Source: Halomonas sp. HAL1
Lineage (GTDB): Bacteria; Pseudomonadota; Gammaproteobacteria; Pseudomonadales; Halomonadaceae
Length of the DNA: 64,000 nucleotides
NCBI RefSeq assembly: GCF_030544485.1
Contig: NZ_CP130610.1
Coordinates: 3,224,001-3,288,000, forward strand
Reading direction: 5' to 3'
The notes beneath the pieces were generated by a model. The model had not been told where the DNA came from. It saw only the letters and a program-made list of their open reading frames with translations, and searched no databases. Both the position numbers and the translations under genes were made by a program. This document shows positions 16,823 through 24,685 of this stretch, in pieces; positions within the stretch are counted from its first letter, which is position 1; each line of letters begins with the position of its first letter.

Positions 16823-18181
16823 ATGAGCGCTTCACCCTCGGCTCTTGCGTCAGAAGAACGATCCGATGCTGGATCAAAAGCACTCGGGGCAGAAAGCCTG
16901 GCCCCTCAACAGACCCGGATTATGGGGCGAGGCTCCTACTTTCTGGCTTGGTTCGGCGGCTGCGTTTCCATCGGCACCTTTGCCATGGGCTCCAGCGTGG
17001 TCGGCACCCTGAACCTGTTACAAGCCACCCTGGCCATTGCCATCGGCTGCTTCGTGATCGGTATAGCACTCGCCATTAACGGGGCTGCGGGCTACAAGTA
17101 TGGCATTCCGTTTATGGTGCAGGCGCGCAGCGCGTTTGGCTTTACCGGCACGCGTTTACCGGGCCTAGTGCGCGCGGTACCGGCGGTAGTGTGGTACGGC
17201 TTTCAAAGCTGGATTGGGGCCGGGGCGCTCAATATGGTCTCGGCTACCCTGTTCGGTTTCGACAACCTTATCTTCTACTTCATTACCTTCCAGTTTCTGC
17301 AAATTGGCCTGTCGGTGATGGGTTTCCAGGGCATCAAGTGGTTAGAGAATATCGGCAGTGCCTTTATCCTCGCCTCGCTGGTGTATATGTTTTACGCCAC
17401 GGTGCAACGCTATGGCGATGAGCTTTCCGCCAGCCTGCTGACCATGGAAGGCTCCTGGGGCATGCCGTTCTGGGGCGCGACCATGCTGTTCCTGGGCATC
17501 TACAGCACCATGATGCTCAACGTCAGCGACTACTCCCGCGAGCATAAGAAGGGCACCGCCCAGAGCCTGCTGACCACCATCTACGCCATGTCGATTCTGC
17601 CCTGTACGCTGTTTATGGGCTTGATCGGCTATATGGTCTCCCAGGCTACTGGCACCGCCGATCCTATTCAGGTGTTTGCCAATGCCGTCGACAACACCCC
17701 GCTGTTAATGACCACCCTGCTGTTCATCGCCTTTGCCCAGGTCACCACCAACGTCCTTAACAACGTGGTACCGCCGACCTATGTGTTAATGGCCATCTTC
17801 AAGATCAAGTTCTCGGTCGCCACGGTGATCGTCGGGCTGCTGGCCTTCGCCACTTTCCCCTGGAAACTGGTTCAACCGGGTTCTGCGGCAGGCCTTCAGC
17901 TGTTTGTACAAACTTACTCTGCTTTCCTAGGCCCCATCTTCGCCATTCTGGTGGTCGATTATTATGTGATTCGCCGTCGCACGCTGGATATCGACAAACT
18001 GTATGACGTTAACGGACCTTATCAGGGTATTAACTTGGCCGCTTTCATCGCCACGGCGGTGGGTATTGTGGCGGCGCTCTCTTTCTCGGCGATCTCGTGG
18101 TACGCCAGCCTGATCCCCGCCGGTGTTACCTACTATCTGTTGATGAAGTACTGGGCTCCCTGCCAGCGCTTTAGTCAGTAA
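16823..18181 (+). CDS. NCS1 family nucleobase:cation symporter (cytosine/purine permease type)
   Basis: 452 aa, about twelve hydrophobic helices. It resembles the CodB-like branch: FLAWFGGCVSIGTFAMGSSV, INGAAGYKYGIPFMVQARSA and VPAVVWYGFQSWIGAGALNM, with ILVVDYYVIRRRTLDIDKLY near the C-terminus. A GAGG ribosome site precedes the ATG. It probably imports a purine, allantoin or hydantoin-like compound for the surrounding catabolic genes. It is followed after 29 bp by a second NCS1 gene of a different branch, so the two may bring in different intermediates. Exact substrate not determinable. Confidence 0.9.
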   Translation: MSASPSALASEERSDAGSKALGAESLAPQQTRIMGRGSYFLAWFGGCVSIGTFAMGSSVVGTLNLLQATLAIAIGCFVIGIALAINGAAGYKYGIPFMVQARSAFGFTGTRLPGLVRAVPAVVWYGFQSWIGAGALNMVSATLFGFDNLIFYFITFQFLQIGLSVMGFQGIKWLENIGSAFILASLVYMFYATVQRYGDELSASLLTMEGSWGMPFWGATMLFLGIYSTMMLNVSDYSREHKKGTAQSLLTTIYAMSILPCTLFMGLIGYMVSQATGTADPIQVFANAVDNTPLLMTTLLFIAFAQVTTNVLNNVVPPTYVLMAIFKIKFSVATVIVGLLAFATFPWKLVQPGSAAGLQLFVQTYSAFLGPIFAILVVDYYVIRRRTLDIDKLYDVNGPYQGINLAAFIATAVGIVAALSFSAISWYASLIPAGVTYYLLMKYWAPCQRFSQ

Positions 18182-18210
18182 CTCCATTTGCCAACCGAAG
18201 AGCTAATAAG

Positions 18211-19680
18211 ATGAAAGAGAGTAACGACGTTAGTGACCTGGATATTAAGCACATTGATCCCAAGCTGTATAACGAGGATCTCGCGCCGCTTAAACCCCAG
18301 GATCGTAACTGGGGCGCGTTTGAGATATTTAACGTTTGGTCTAACGATATCCAGAGCCTGTTTGGTTATACACTCGCCGCCTCACTGTTTTTAACCTACG
18401 GCCTGAACGGCTGGGCGGTAATGGCGGCGATTATTCTGGCGGGGGTGATCGTGATGTTTCTGGTCAACCTCACCGGTAAGCCCAGCGTTAAATACGGCAT
18501 TCCTTTCCCCGTCATGGTACGCGCCAGCATGGGCGTCCGCGGTGCGAACCTACCCGCGATGCTGCGCGCCATCGTGGGAATTTTCTGGTATGGCGTGCAG
18601 ACCTACTTCGCCTCCACCGCTGTCACCCTACTCATTACCGCCTTTGTGGGCGCAGGCAGCGGCAGCACCTTCCTGGGGCTTTCCGGCGTGGCCTGGGTGT
18701 CGTTTGTGATTGTATGGCTGTTTCAGATCGCAATTTTCTGGCAAGGCATTGAGCGCATTAAGCACTTCCTGAACTGGGCGGGCCCGCTGGTCTACGTGGT
18801 CATGTTAGTGCTGATGGTCATTGTCTGGTACCAGGCGGGAAGTGAGCTGATTCCTGCCATTGGCACCATCTTCAGCGGCGGCAGTGAAACCAGCGGAAGC
18901 TCAATCGCGGCCTTTATGGCGATTGTGGGCACCATGGTGGCGTACTTCGCAGCGGTGGTGATCAACTTCGGTGACTTCACCCGCTTTGTAAAAACCGAAC
19001 GCCAGATGAAGCTAGGCAACCTGTTGGGCTTGCCACTCAATGTGGCGTTCTTCTCGTTTATCGCACTGATTATTACCGCCGGTACTTTGGTGCTGTTTGG
19101 CGAGGCGCTGACCAACCCCGCTGATATCGTTGAACGGGTCGATTCGCTGCCGCTGACGATTATCGCCGCCCTCACCTTCTTTGCCGCCACGGTAGGTATC
19201 AACCTGGTCGCCAACTTCATTCCCCCCGCCTACGACCTTGCCAACCTGTTTCCCAGCAAAATCAGCTTTAAGATGGGCGGCCTGATTACCGCGGTGATTG
19301 CGTTTTTTGTCGGCGCGCTATGGCTTTCGGTGATCAGCCAGATTGGCGTTCCCGGCTTTGTAAATGCGCTAGGCGCCATCGTCGCGCCCTTCTACGGCAT
19401 TATCGTGGTTGATTATTACCTGATTAAGCGTCAGCACTTGAACATGCAGGAGCTATTCTCATCAGCACCCGGCAGCGCCTACTACTACGTAAACGGCTGG
19501 AACACTCGTGCGCTTATCGCCTTTGGCGTAGCAGCACTGTTCTCGCTCTCAACCGTGTTAGTACCTGCGCTATCCGCGCTTGGCGGCTACGGCTGGCTGA
19601 TCGGTGCAGGCTTAGGTGGGCTGTTCTACTACGGTTTGATGCGGCAGTTTAAGGCTGCACCTGCATTTTCTGGGCAGTAA
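18211..19680 (+). CDS. NCS1 family transporter, allantoin/hydantoin permease-like
   Basis: 489 aa with about twelve helices. The N-terminal part NWGAFEIFNVWSNDIQSLFG resembles Mhp1 and allantoin permeases; GIFWYGVQTYFASTAVTLL, VINFGDFTRFVKTERQM and GIIVVDYYLIKRQHLNMQEL are typical NCS1 stretches. It is the second of two tandem NCS1 genes and is followed by a terminator-like hairpin. Context (racemase, allantoinase) makes allantoin import most plausible; hydantoin or uracil are alternatives. Confidence 0.9.
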   Translation: MKESNDVSDLDIKHIDPKLYNEDLAPLKPQDRNWGAFEIFNVWSNDIQSLFGYTLAASLFLTYGLNGWAVMAAIILAGVIVMFLVNLTGKPSVKYGIPFPVMVRASMGVRGANLPAMLRAIVGIFWYGVQTYFASTAVTLLITAFVGAGSGSTFLGLSGVAWVSFVIVWLFQIAIFWQGIERIKHFLNWAGPLVYVVMLVLMVIVWYQAGSELIPAIGTIFSGGSETSGSSIAAFMAIVGTMVAYFAAVVINFGDFTRFVKTERQMKLGNLLGLPLNVAFFSFIALIITAGTLVLFGEALTNPADIVERVDSLPLTIIAALTFFAATVGINLVANFIPPAYDLANLFPSKISFKMGGLITAVIAFFVGALWLSVISQIGVPGFVNALGAIVAPFYGIIVVDYYLIKRQHLNMQELFSSAPGSAYYYVNGWNTRALIAFGVAALFSLSTVLVPALSALGGYGWLIGAGLGGLFYYGLMRQFKAAPAFSGQ

Positions 19681-19738
19681 GTAGGTAGGTTGAGACAGCA
19701 AAACCGTCACTGACGGCTCAAGCCAACTGCTCGCACAA

Positions 19739-19775
19739 GCGCCGTCGGCCTTGTACCGATGGCGCTATTAATTTT
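19739..19775 (+). terminator. Rho-independent terminator after the NCS1 pair
   Basis: GCGCCGTCGG (19739-19748) pairs with CCGATGGCGC (19756-19765) including one G-U pair, loop of 7, followed by TATTAATTTT. It lies about 60 bp after the second NCS1 stop. Confidence 0.65.
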
Positions 19776-19977
19776 GCAATACGCCTGCTCCCTTGAACAT
19801 GGAAAACATTTTTAACCTGCAATGCGCGTTTTTCTGCCATGATTAACAGAGCACATACACATTGTTTTAGCGATCTTCATCCGGAGAAAAATTTAGGAAT
19901 TACAGAAAATTGCGCATGCGTATTAACAATAACGCTACAAATCTCACGCTTTAGTGCAACCTCTGCAGACTGGACAA

Positions 19978-20006
19978 TTGACGGTGTGCTATGCTGAGTT
20001 AATAAA
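19978..20006 (+). promoter_or_regulatory. Candidate promoter of the two-gene module
   Basis: TTGACG (19978-19983) and AATAAA (20001-20006) are 17 bp apart, with TAATAA possible one base earlier. This lies about 60 bp before the first start codon of the module. Only the -35 element is a strong match. Confidence 0.4.
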
Positions 20007-20068
20007 TAAAGCACTGCTGAAAATTTTACTCAACGTGTTGATATAGACAGCCCTTTGAGGTGAAAGGA

Positions 20069-20260
20069 ATGGAAAAGCTACGAAAAGTTAAACTTAATCG
20101 AAGATCGTCTGGAAATTACCGTTTTGTGAAGGTCAACGGTGAGATGACCAAAGTTAGCGTCAGTGCGGCCGATTCTGCGTTCGAAGCTGCAATGAAAGTG
20201 AGGAATGGGAAGCGTAAAAACTTGGATAAGGAGCTTCTGATTCATGGTGTCACAAGCTAA
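20069..20260 (+). CDS. Small basic protein of unknown function (module gene 1)
   Basis: 63 aa, MEKLRKVKLNRRSSGNYRFV at the start, rich in Lys and Arg, no cysteine and no membrane segment. The ATG at 20069 is preferred over the GTG at 20060, because GAGG lies 8 bases upstream of the ATG. Its last 17 bases overlap the start of the next gene, so the two are translationally coupled. I recognise no family. A small basic soluble protein in front of a larger membrane-anchored one is an arrangement seen in toxin-antitoxin and defence modules, but no hallmark residue supports either reading. Confidence 0.6.
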   Translation: MEKLRKVKLNRRSSGNYRFVKVNGEMTKVSVSAADSAFEAAMKVRNGKRKNLDKELLIHGVTS

Positions 20261-20822
20261 CACAAGCTCGCATCCTGATTACAATAACATCTTTGAAAAA
20301 TTGGTAGTGGAGGCCGGTCCTGATTCCAAAGAGCGATTAATTGGGATGCTCGCGTATGCTGACTACAAAGAAGAAAAGTATCAGTGGAAGGAGCAATATC
20401 GGTTAACCCAACAAGTTGACACAATTCCAGCTGACGATGTTAATAAATTTTTATTGGCCTATCATGATGGAAAGTTAGAAAAGTTGCGCAGTGACGCCGA
20501 GGAAGTACTGTACGTATTCGCAGAACATTACGCAGAAGAGCGAGCTGAAGAGGCATACAATGAAGCTTTAGGAAGTGAATTGCTATCCCAAGTAAAAGCC
20601 CAAAAAGATGGTTGGTGGATATCTGGGGGAAAGGGGGCATTGGGATCATTCTTATTTGCATCTTTTGCAGTGGTTGTTTCCATATTTTTTTCTGTAGCTA
20701 GCCCTGATTCCAATTATGCAAAATTAGTACATTTTGTTATTGGAAATAAAGATTTTTTAGTTCTGGAAGAAGACGACTGTAGGCTCAAAAGCTCGGACGT
20801 TGACTGTATCAACAGAGAGTAA
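20244..20822 (+). CDS. Membrane-anchored protein of unknown function (module gene 2)
   Basis: 192 aa. Residues 1-125 are soluble, strongly charged and helical, with FEKLVVEAG and IGMLAYADYKEEKYQW near residues 17-48, then a likely coiled segment (residues 78-118). One hydrophobic helix follows at about 131-152 (GALGSFLFASFAVVVSIFFS). The last 40 residues include cysteines at 179 and 188. The start overlaps gene 1. Codon use is AT-rich compared with its neighbours, suggesting acquisition. The FxxLV...AYxxYKxxK pattern reminds me of uncharacterised membrane-linked bacterial proteins, but I cannot name a family. Confidence 0.7.
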   Translation: MVSQANTSSHPDYNNIFEKLVVEAGPDSKERLIGMLAYADYKEEKYQWKEQYRLTQQVDTIPADDVNKFLLAYHDGKLEKLRSDAEEVLYVFAEHYAEERAEEAYNEALGSELLSQVKAQKDGWWISGGKGALGSFLFASFAVVVSIFFSVASPDSNYAKLVHFVIGNKDFLVLEEDDCRLKSSDVDCINRE

Positions 20823-21300
20823 GGCTCAATGAACATTCTTCGTCCCCTAATCCATTGCGGCTTTTCCTCCTTCCGTAGCCGCGCATTCTGTTGTCGTTAT
20901 GCAGCTTGAGAAGGGCTGTAAAAACAGCCCCAGAATCTGTAGCTAGTTTTTGCAGCCATTTTTGTTACACGTAATAGCGCTATTGGTGTTAGTCCAATGA
21001 GAGGAATTATCGTTGGTATTGACCCCGCAACCAGTGAATCCGCCTTTTTGCCCTTTGTGAACGATGCTTTCTCCGCTTGGTGGAGAATGTTTTACGGCCA
21101 TGGTCTTATTCCTTATTCTGGTTTAATTTAAATGCCGGTCAATAATAACCAAAACCAATCATTAGCAAAGCAATATATCTAAGTCAATAAATTCGTTCTC
21201 TAAACCATTTTTGAGAAGAATTTGCATCACTAAGCCAATCACGGCGACAGATTTTTCGTTGGGCTGCGACTCCGCTACTAAACTGTCGGTGGCGTTGAGG
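20823..21300. other. 478-bp AT-rich region with no convincing gene
   Basis: It lies between the two-gene module and the IS remnant. It holds a GGGCTGT/ACAGCCC hairpin (20913-20930) and one possible 44-codon frame (ATG at 20997, TAA ending 21131; MRGIIVGIDPATSESAFLPF at its start) preceded by no clear ribosome site. I do not consider that frame established. The rest looks like decayed or non-coding DNA. Confidence 0.5.
20913..20930. terminator. Hairpin downstream of the two-gene module
   Basis: GGGCTGT and ACAGCCC form a perfect 7-bp stem around AAAA, about 90 bp after the module's stop. No T-run follows on the plus strand, so intrinsic termination would be weak. Confidence 0.4.
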
Positions 21301-21747
21301 CTGTAGAAAAACCCCGCTGACGTCTAAGTATTGGTAGGATCGAGAAAAAAACGATGACTGGTCAGCATACCGCGCTTCAAGGCTTATAACTACGATCAGA
21401 ACGCCATGGTGGTTATTAACTACCAAGATTAGCTCCTGCCAAGCACCTTTGAACACACAGTGCACTATATCCAAACGAGCACAAGCTCGACTTGTCCGTT
21501 TTGCCATCCTGCTTAAGATCATCTTGTTTGACTACTTCAAAAGCATTATCTCCAGACGCGGGATGTAGAGGCGCTTGAATACCGTTCCACATTTCACACA
21601 CTGGCAAGCTTCTTCAGCCGCGATGCCAAAGAGATTGAAGCACTGTCGAAAAAATACTGGTGGTGTGCCATGAACAAAGCTTGTTGGCTGGGACATTAAA
21701 ATAGGGCGACAAGCGGCAGAGGTGGTTCGAAATTGGGTTTTCTACAG
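21301..21747 (+). mobile_element. Decayed insertion sequence remnant with inverted ends
   Basis: CTGTAGAAAAACCC at 21301-21314 is matched by GGGTTTTCTACAG at 21735-21747, an inverted pair differing by one A, bounding a 447-bp segment. Inside is a transposase with stops and deletions (21352-21704). A full-length element of this type is roughly three times longer, so most of the element has been lost. I see no target-site duplication next to the ends. Confidence 0.75.
21352..21704 (+). pseudogene. Transposase fragment, IS1182-like (DUF772/DDE type), broken
   Basis: Plus-strand reading gives RFKAYNYDQNAMVVINYQD, then an in-frame TAG where the family has Gln, then LLPSTFEHTVHYI. After a shift and deletion comes AILLKIILFDYFKSIISRRG. 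After another gap comes STFHTLASFFSRDAKEIEAL with ILVVCHEQSLLAGTLK and a stop. These blocks line up in order with the N-terminal third of IS1182-type transposases (YDQ..MVVINYQDQL, DPAILLKIILFAYSKGI, DT.PHFTTIA.F, VCHEQGLLG). The catalytic DDE part is missing, so it cannot act. The family call is from memory of the motifs. Confidence 0.75.
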
Positions 21748-21776
21748 ATTTTTTATGAGCAAAAGAGAGTAGATGA

Positions 21777-22043
21777 ATGACTAGCATATACAACTATAGG
21801 GGCAATGAAGCTGAAGAGGAAAAGGCCTCAGGTGTACCAGGGGTTTTGTTTTTGTGCAGGGATTCGGCAGGAAGCTATTTCTTCAGGCTGTATCACTCGG
21901 ACACGTCTTTTACGGACTACGATTTGCTCCACGACGATTTGTCAGTGACAATTTCACCAGACGCATTAGCATCATTTTACAAAGTAAACGGACACAATTT
22001 TCTCGATCACAGCCCCGAGGTCTTGGGGTTGAAACGAAAATAA
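21777..22043 (+). CDS. Small protein of unknown function
   Basis: 88 aa, acidic, no signal peptide or membrane segment. It starts MTSIYNYRGNEAEEEKASGV with AGAGAG nine bases upstream, a good ribosome site. It begins 30 bp after the IS remnant's right end. The AYxF-like core VLFLCRDSAGSYFFRLYHSD suggests a small beta-rich fold. I recognise no family. It ends 57 bp before the convergent ParD-like gene. Confidence 0.55.
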   Translation: MTSIYNYRGNEAEEEKASGVPGVLFLCRDSAGSYFFRLYHSDTSFTDYDLLHDDLSVTISPDALASFYKVNGHNFLDHSPEVLGLKRK

Positions 22044-22100
22044 ATGTCCTTCCTTCTTCTGCTCCTAAGGGCCGGGATCAGCATTAACTCTTTGGCAGCT

Positions 22101-22322
22101 TTAACCAAAATCGTAGGGCTCCAGCTTCCCGGCTTCACGTTCTGTTTTTGCAATAATAGCTTGCTTCACGAATTCATAAGGCAAATCAGGATTGTCTTCC
22201 ACCTTTTCACCGATTTTTGCCCAATGCTCGATTTGCTCAGGAGTCGTTCGATTAAGCGTTTTGGCTATAATGGCTGCCTTTTCAATTAGACGCTGATCTA
22301 AGCGGATGCTATTAGTGGTCAT
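22101..22322 (-). CDS. ParD-like antitoxin, apparently without toxin partner
   Basis: 73 aa: MTTNSIRLDQRLIEKAAIIA at the start, RTTPEQIEHWAKIGEKVEDN in the middle. This matches ParD-like antitoxins of the TA_antitoxin_ParD type, with a ribbon-helix-helix-like N-terminus. AAGGGG lies nine bases before the ATG. Antitoxin genes of this type normally sit beside a RelE/ParE-type toxin; neither side here encodes one (a GntR regulator upstream, an unrelated convergent gene downstream). It may be an orphan regulator or the surviving half of a broken pair. Confidence 0.8.
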   Translation of the reverse strand: MTTNSIRLDQRLIEKAAIIAKTLNRTTPEQIEHWAKIGEKVEDNPDLPYEFVKQAIIAKTEREAGKLEPYDFG

Positions 22323-22348
22323 TTGGATGCCCCTTTAAAATTGTTGAA

Positions 22349-22363
22349 ATGCGCCTAGCGCAA
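22349..22363 (-). terminator. Short hairpin after the GntR regulator gene
   Basis: TGCGC and GCGCA pair around CTA immediately after the GntR stop, and on the minus strand an AT-rich stretch (ATTTCAACAATTTT) follows. A weak intrinsic terminator for the uraH-puuD-regulator operon. Confidence 0.4.
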
Positions 22364-23098
22364 TTACCCCCCAAATATCTGCTGCAAATCCGGTACATTC
22401 TCCTCCTCTTCGACCATCGATAGCGACGCTTCAATCGCTTTTAAGTGACGGCTCATAAAGGCTTTGGCGCGCTCGCCGTTGCCCGTTTCCAGATAGCCGA
22501 TCAGGTCATCGTGGTCATGGGATTCGCAGCCTAAATGGCCACGATGGCCGTAGACAGCGAGAATCAGAGATGAGCGCGAGCAGAGCCGTTCCACAAACTC
22601 TGCCAGGGTGGCGTTGCCTGAGAGCTGTGCTAGGCGCACATGGAAATCTGCAGAGAGCCGAATGGCCACGCTCTGCTGGCCACTGCGCAGCGCTTGGCGC
22701 TCTTGGCGGGCCATTTCGCGCAGCTCTGCCGCTTCTTTTTCGCTCATGCGCCGCGCCACATCGGGCATCAGCCCGCACTCGATTAACTGGCGTGCATCGA
22801 ATACGTCTTTGGCTTCGTCGGCGGTAGGCCGGGTAACGCTGGCGCCACGACGCGGTGTCAGCGTGACTAATTGCTCCAACGCCAGGCGCTGCAGGATTTT
22901 ACGAATACCGGTACGGCTAATGCCGAATACGTCCGCCAGCGCATCTTCGCGCAGCCGTGCGCCGGGTTTTAAGCGCTGCTCGACAATGGCATCGCTCACG
23001 GAGCGGTAGATAGCATCGTGGCGCTCATCGCCCTCTTTGCTATTTTTAGCTTCTTTAGCAGGAGCGCGCCGTTTTTCCGGCGCCTGCGCATCACTCAT
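22364..23098 (-). CDS. GntR family regulator with FCD domain, probable purine-catabolism regulator
   Basis: 244 aa. A charged N-terminal tail (about 25 residues) precedes a winged helix-turn-helix (IVEQRLKPGARLREDALADV, then FGISRTGIRKILQRLALEQL), then an all-helical FCD ligand domain with the metal-type residues DAR, FH (SADFHVRLAQLSGN) and the C-terminal H. AGAGG precedes the ATG. It is third in uraH-puuD-regulator, with 15-bp gaps. Palindromes TTGTATACA upstream of uraH, uraD, puuE, the racemase gene and the NCS2 permease are its likely targets, giving autoregulation. Ligand probably a ureide or purine intermediate. Repressor role is inference. Confidence 0.88.
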   Translation of the reverse strand: MSDAQAPEKRRAPAKEAKNSKEGDERHDAIYRSVSDAIVEQRLKPGARLREDALADVFGISRTGIRKILQRLALEQLVTLTPRRGASVTRPTADEAKDVFDARQLIECGLMPDVARRMSEKEAAELREMARQERQALRSGQQSVAIRLSADFHVRLAQLSGNATLAEFVERLCSRSSLILAVYGHRGHLGCESHDHDDLIGYLETGNGERAKAFMSRHLKAIEASLSMVEEEENVPDLQQIFGG

Positions 23099-23113
23099 AG
23101 CTAGCCTCTTTGA

Positions 23114-24316
23114 TCATTCCTCCCAAGCGGCAATGATATCGCGCTCTTCGTCACTCATGTTGGTCATATTGCCCAACGGCATATATTGGCTGGCGACAAC
23201 CTGCTGAATTTGCGCCTTTTGGCCCAAAATCTCGTCCCAGCTATCGAAAGCAAACCCGGCGGGCGGTGCTGAAAAACCGGCATGTTCAGGGTTGCGAGCG
23301 TGACATTGAACACAGTGCTGCTCGATTAGGCCGGTGATTTGAGCCTGGTCCGGCCCTTGCGCACCTGCATCGCCGCTCGGTGATGACGCACTCGGCGCCG
23401 CCACCCAAAAGGCTAACAGAATAAGCCCTACCCCAAAGGCGGGATAGGCGGGCTGGGTTTTGCCTGCATGCATCAAGACAAAGAACTGACGGATCAAGGC
23501 ACCGGCAAAGATAAACAGCACCATCACCACCCAGGCAAGCTCGTGGGAGTAGATGAAGGAGTAGTGATTACTCACCATCAACAACACGACCGGTAGCGTG
23601 AAGTAGGTGTTATGCACCGAGCGCTGTTTACCGCGTTTGCCATCCAGCGGATTGGGGGCATCGCCCGCCTTCATGGCTTTTACCATGCGGCGCTGGCCGG
23701 GAATAATCCAGAAGAAGACGTTAGCCGACATCGCCGTCGCCATCACCGCGCCGGTGAGTAGGAAGGCGGCGCGGCCGGTAAACATTTGCGTGCTCAGGTA
23801 GGCAACGATCACCATCATCACGGCAACCGCGATGCTGAGCAGGCCGTCGCGATCCATATTGGGGCTAATGCGCTTACACAGCTCGTTATAAACCACCCAA
23901 CCACCGAGCAGGAATGCCAGGGCCAGAACGTTGGCCTGCCAGCCGGTCATGTTGGCGGCCCACTCCCAGGGGCTATTGGGGTTTACCAGATAGAAGCCCG
24001 GATTGACCATGTAGAGAATCACAAACAGCGCAAAGCCGGAAAGCCAGGTGGTATAGGCTTTCCAGAATGACCAGTGCAGATCATTGGGAAGCTTGGCGGG
24101 CGCGGTGGCGTACTTCTGGTTGTGGTAAAAACCACCACCATGCACCGACCACATTTCGCCAAAGACGCCCTTCTCGCGGTCTTCCTCAGCCTTCGGTGTG
24201 CGCAGGCTATTATCCAGCATCACAAAATAGATCGACTCACCGATCCAGGCGATGGCGGCAATCACATGCAGCCAGCGAAGCAGTAAATTAACAAAATCGA
24301 TTAGATACGCTTGCAT
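23114..24316 (-). CDS. puuD: Urate hydroxylase PuuD, membrane-bound with cytochrome c domain
   Basis: Oxidises urate to 5-hydroxyisourate in the membrane, passing electrons to a haem c domain. 400 aa, full length. About eight hydrophobic helices (starting LLRWLHVIAAIAWIGESIYF) are followed by a C-terminal cytochrome c region with CVQCH at residues 335-339 and YMPLGNMTNMS carrying the distal Met. It lies 15 bp after uraH and before the GntR gene. Its product is the substrate of UraH. It replaces the soluble urate oxidases used by other bacteria. Confidence 0.95.
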   Translation of the reverse strand: MQAYLIDFVNLLLRWLHVIAAIAWIGESIYFVMLDNSLRTPKAEEDREKGVFGEMWSVHGGGFYHNQKYATAPAKLPNDLHWSFWKAYTTWLSGFALFVILYMVNPGFYLVNPNSPWEWAANMTGWQANVLALAFLLGGWVVYNELCKRISPNMDRDGLLSIAVAVMMVIVAYLSTQMFTGRAAFLLTGAVMATAMSANVFFWIIPGQRRMVKAMKAGDAPNPLDGKRGKQRSVHNTYFTLPVVLLMVSNHYSFIYSHELAWVVMVLFIFAGALIRQFFVLMHAGKTQPAYPAFGVGLILLAFWVAAPSASSPSGDAGAQGPDQAQITGLIEQHCVQCHARNPEHAGFSAPPAGFAFDSWDEILGQKAQIQQVVASQYMPLGNMTNMSDEERDIIAAWEE

Positions 24317-24331
24317 AACGGACGTCCCCTA

Positions 24332-24685
24332 TCAGCTACCGCGGTAAGTTGAGTAGCCATAGGGCGAGAGGAGTAGCGGCACATGGTAGTGCTGGCTGGC
24401 ATCCGCAACGCCAAAGCGCAGCGGGATTACGTCTAAAAAGCGCGGCTCATTAGCTTCAACGCCTTGGGCACGCAGGTAATCACCGGCATGGAACACCAGC
24501 TCGTACTCCCCTGATGTGAGCGCATCACCTTCTAAAATGGGTGCATCACAACGCCCGTCACTGTTAGTAATCACTGTACTCAGGTGTTGGCGCTCACTGC
24601 CTGTAAGGCGAAACACCTCAATAGTAATCCCCTGACCGGGCTGTCCTTTGGCGGTATCCAGTACGTGGGTGGTTAAACGGCCCAT
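24332..24685 (-). CDS. uraH: 5-hydroxyisourate hydrolase
   Basis: Hydrolyses 5-hydroxyisourate to OHCU; a transthyretin-related protein. 117 aa from the ATG at 24685, six bases inside a GTG alternative; AAGGAG is spaced correctly for the ATG. It has [17 protein letters not shown] at the start, DGRCDAPIL in the middle and the signature C-terminus [18 protein letters not shown]. No signal peptide, so cytoplasmic. First gene of uraH-puuD-regulator, divergent from uraD across a gap with a TTGTATACA palindrome. Confidence 0.96.
   Translation of the reverse strand: MGRLTTHVLDTAKGQPGQGITIEVFRLTGSERQHLSTVITNSDGRCDAPILEGDALTSGEYELVFHAGDYLRAQGVEANEPRFLDVIPLRFGVADASQHYHVPLLLSPYGYSTYRGS

Larger units (their letters stand above)
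19681..20068. other. 388-bp intergenic region at left edge of AT-rich insert
   Basis: No gene is seen. It begins with the terminator of the NCS1 pair and then becomes visibly AT-richer, with a candidate promoter at its right end. The base-composition change near 19.8 kb marks the left border of a probable acquired segment that ends near 22.3 kb. Confidence 0.6.

Noticed and set aside
20997..21131. Possible 44-codon plus-strand gene (MRGIIVGIDP...)
   Set aside because: It has no convincing ribosome site and no recognised family, and sits in a region that otherwise looks decayed. Kept only as a note in the intergenic entry.
21184..21607. Minus-strand frames across the IS remnant
   Set aside because: They are antisense to the decayed transposase; the plus-strand reading gives ordered transposase motifs, the minus-strand does not resemble any protein.
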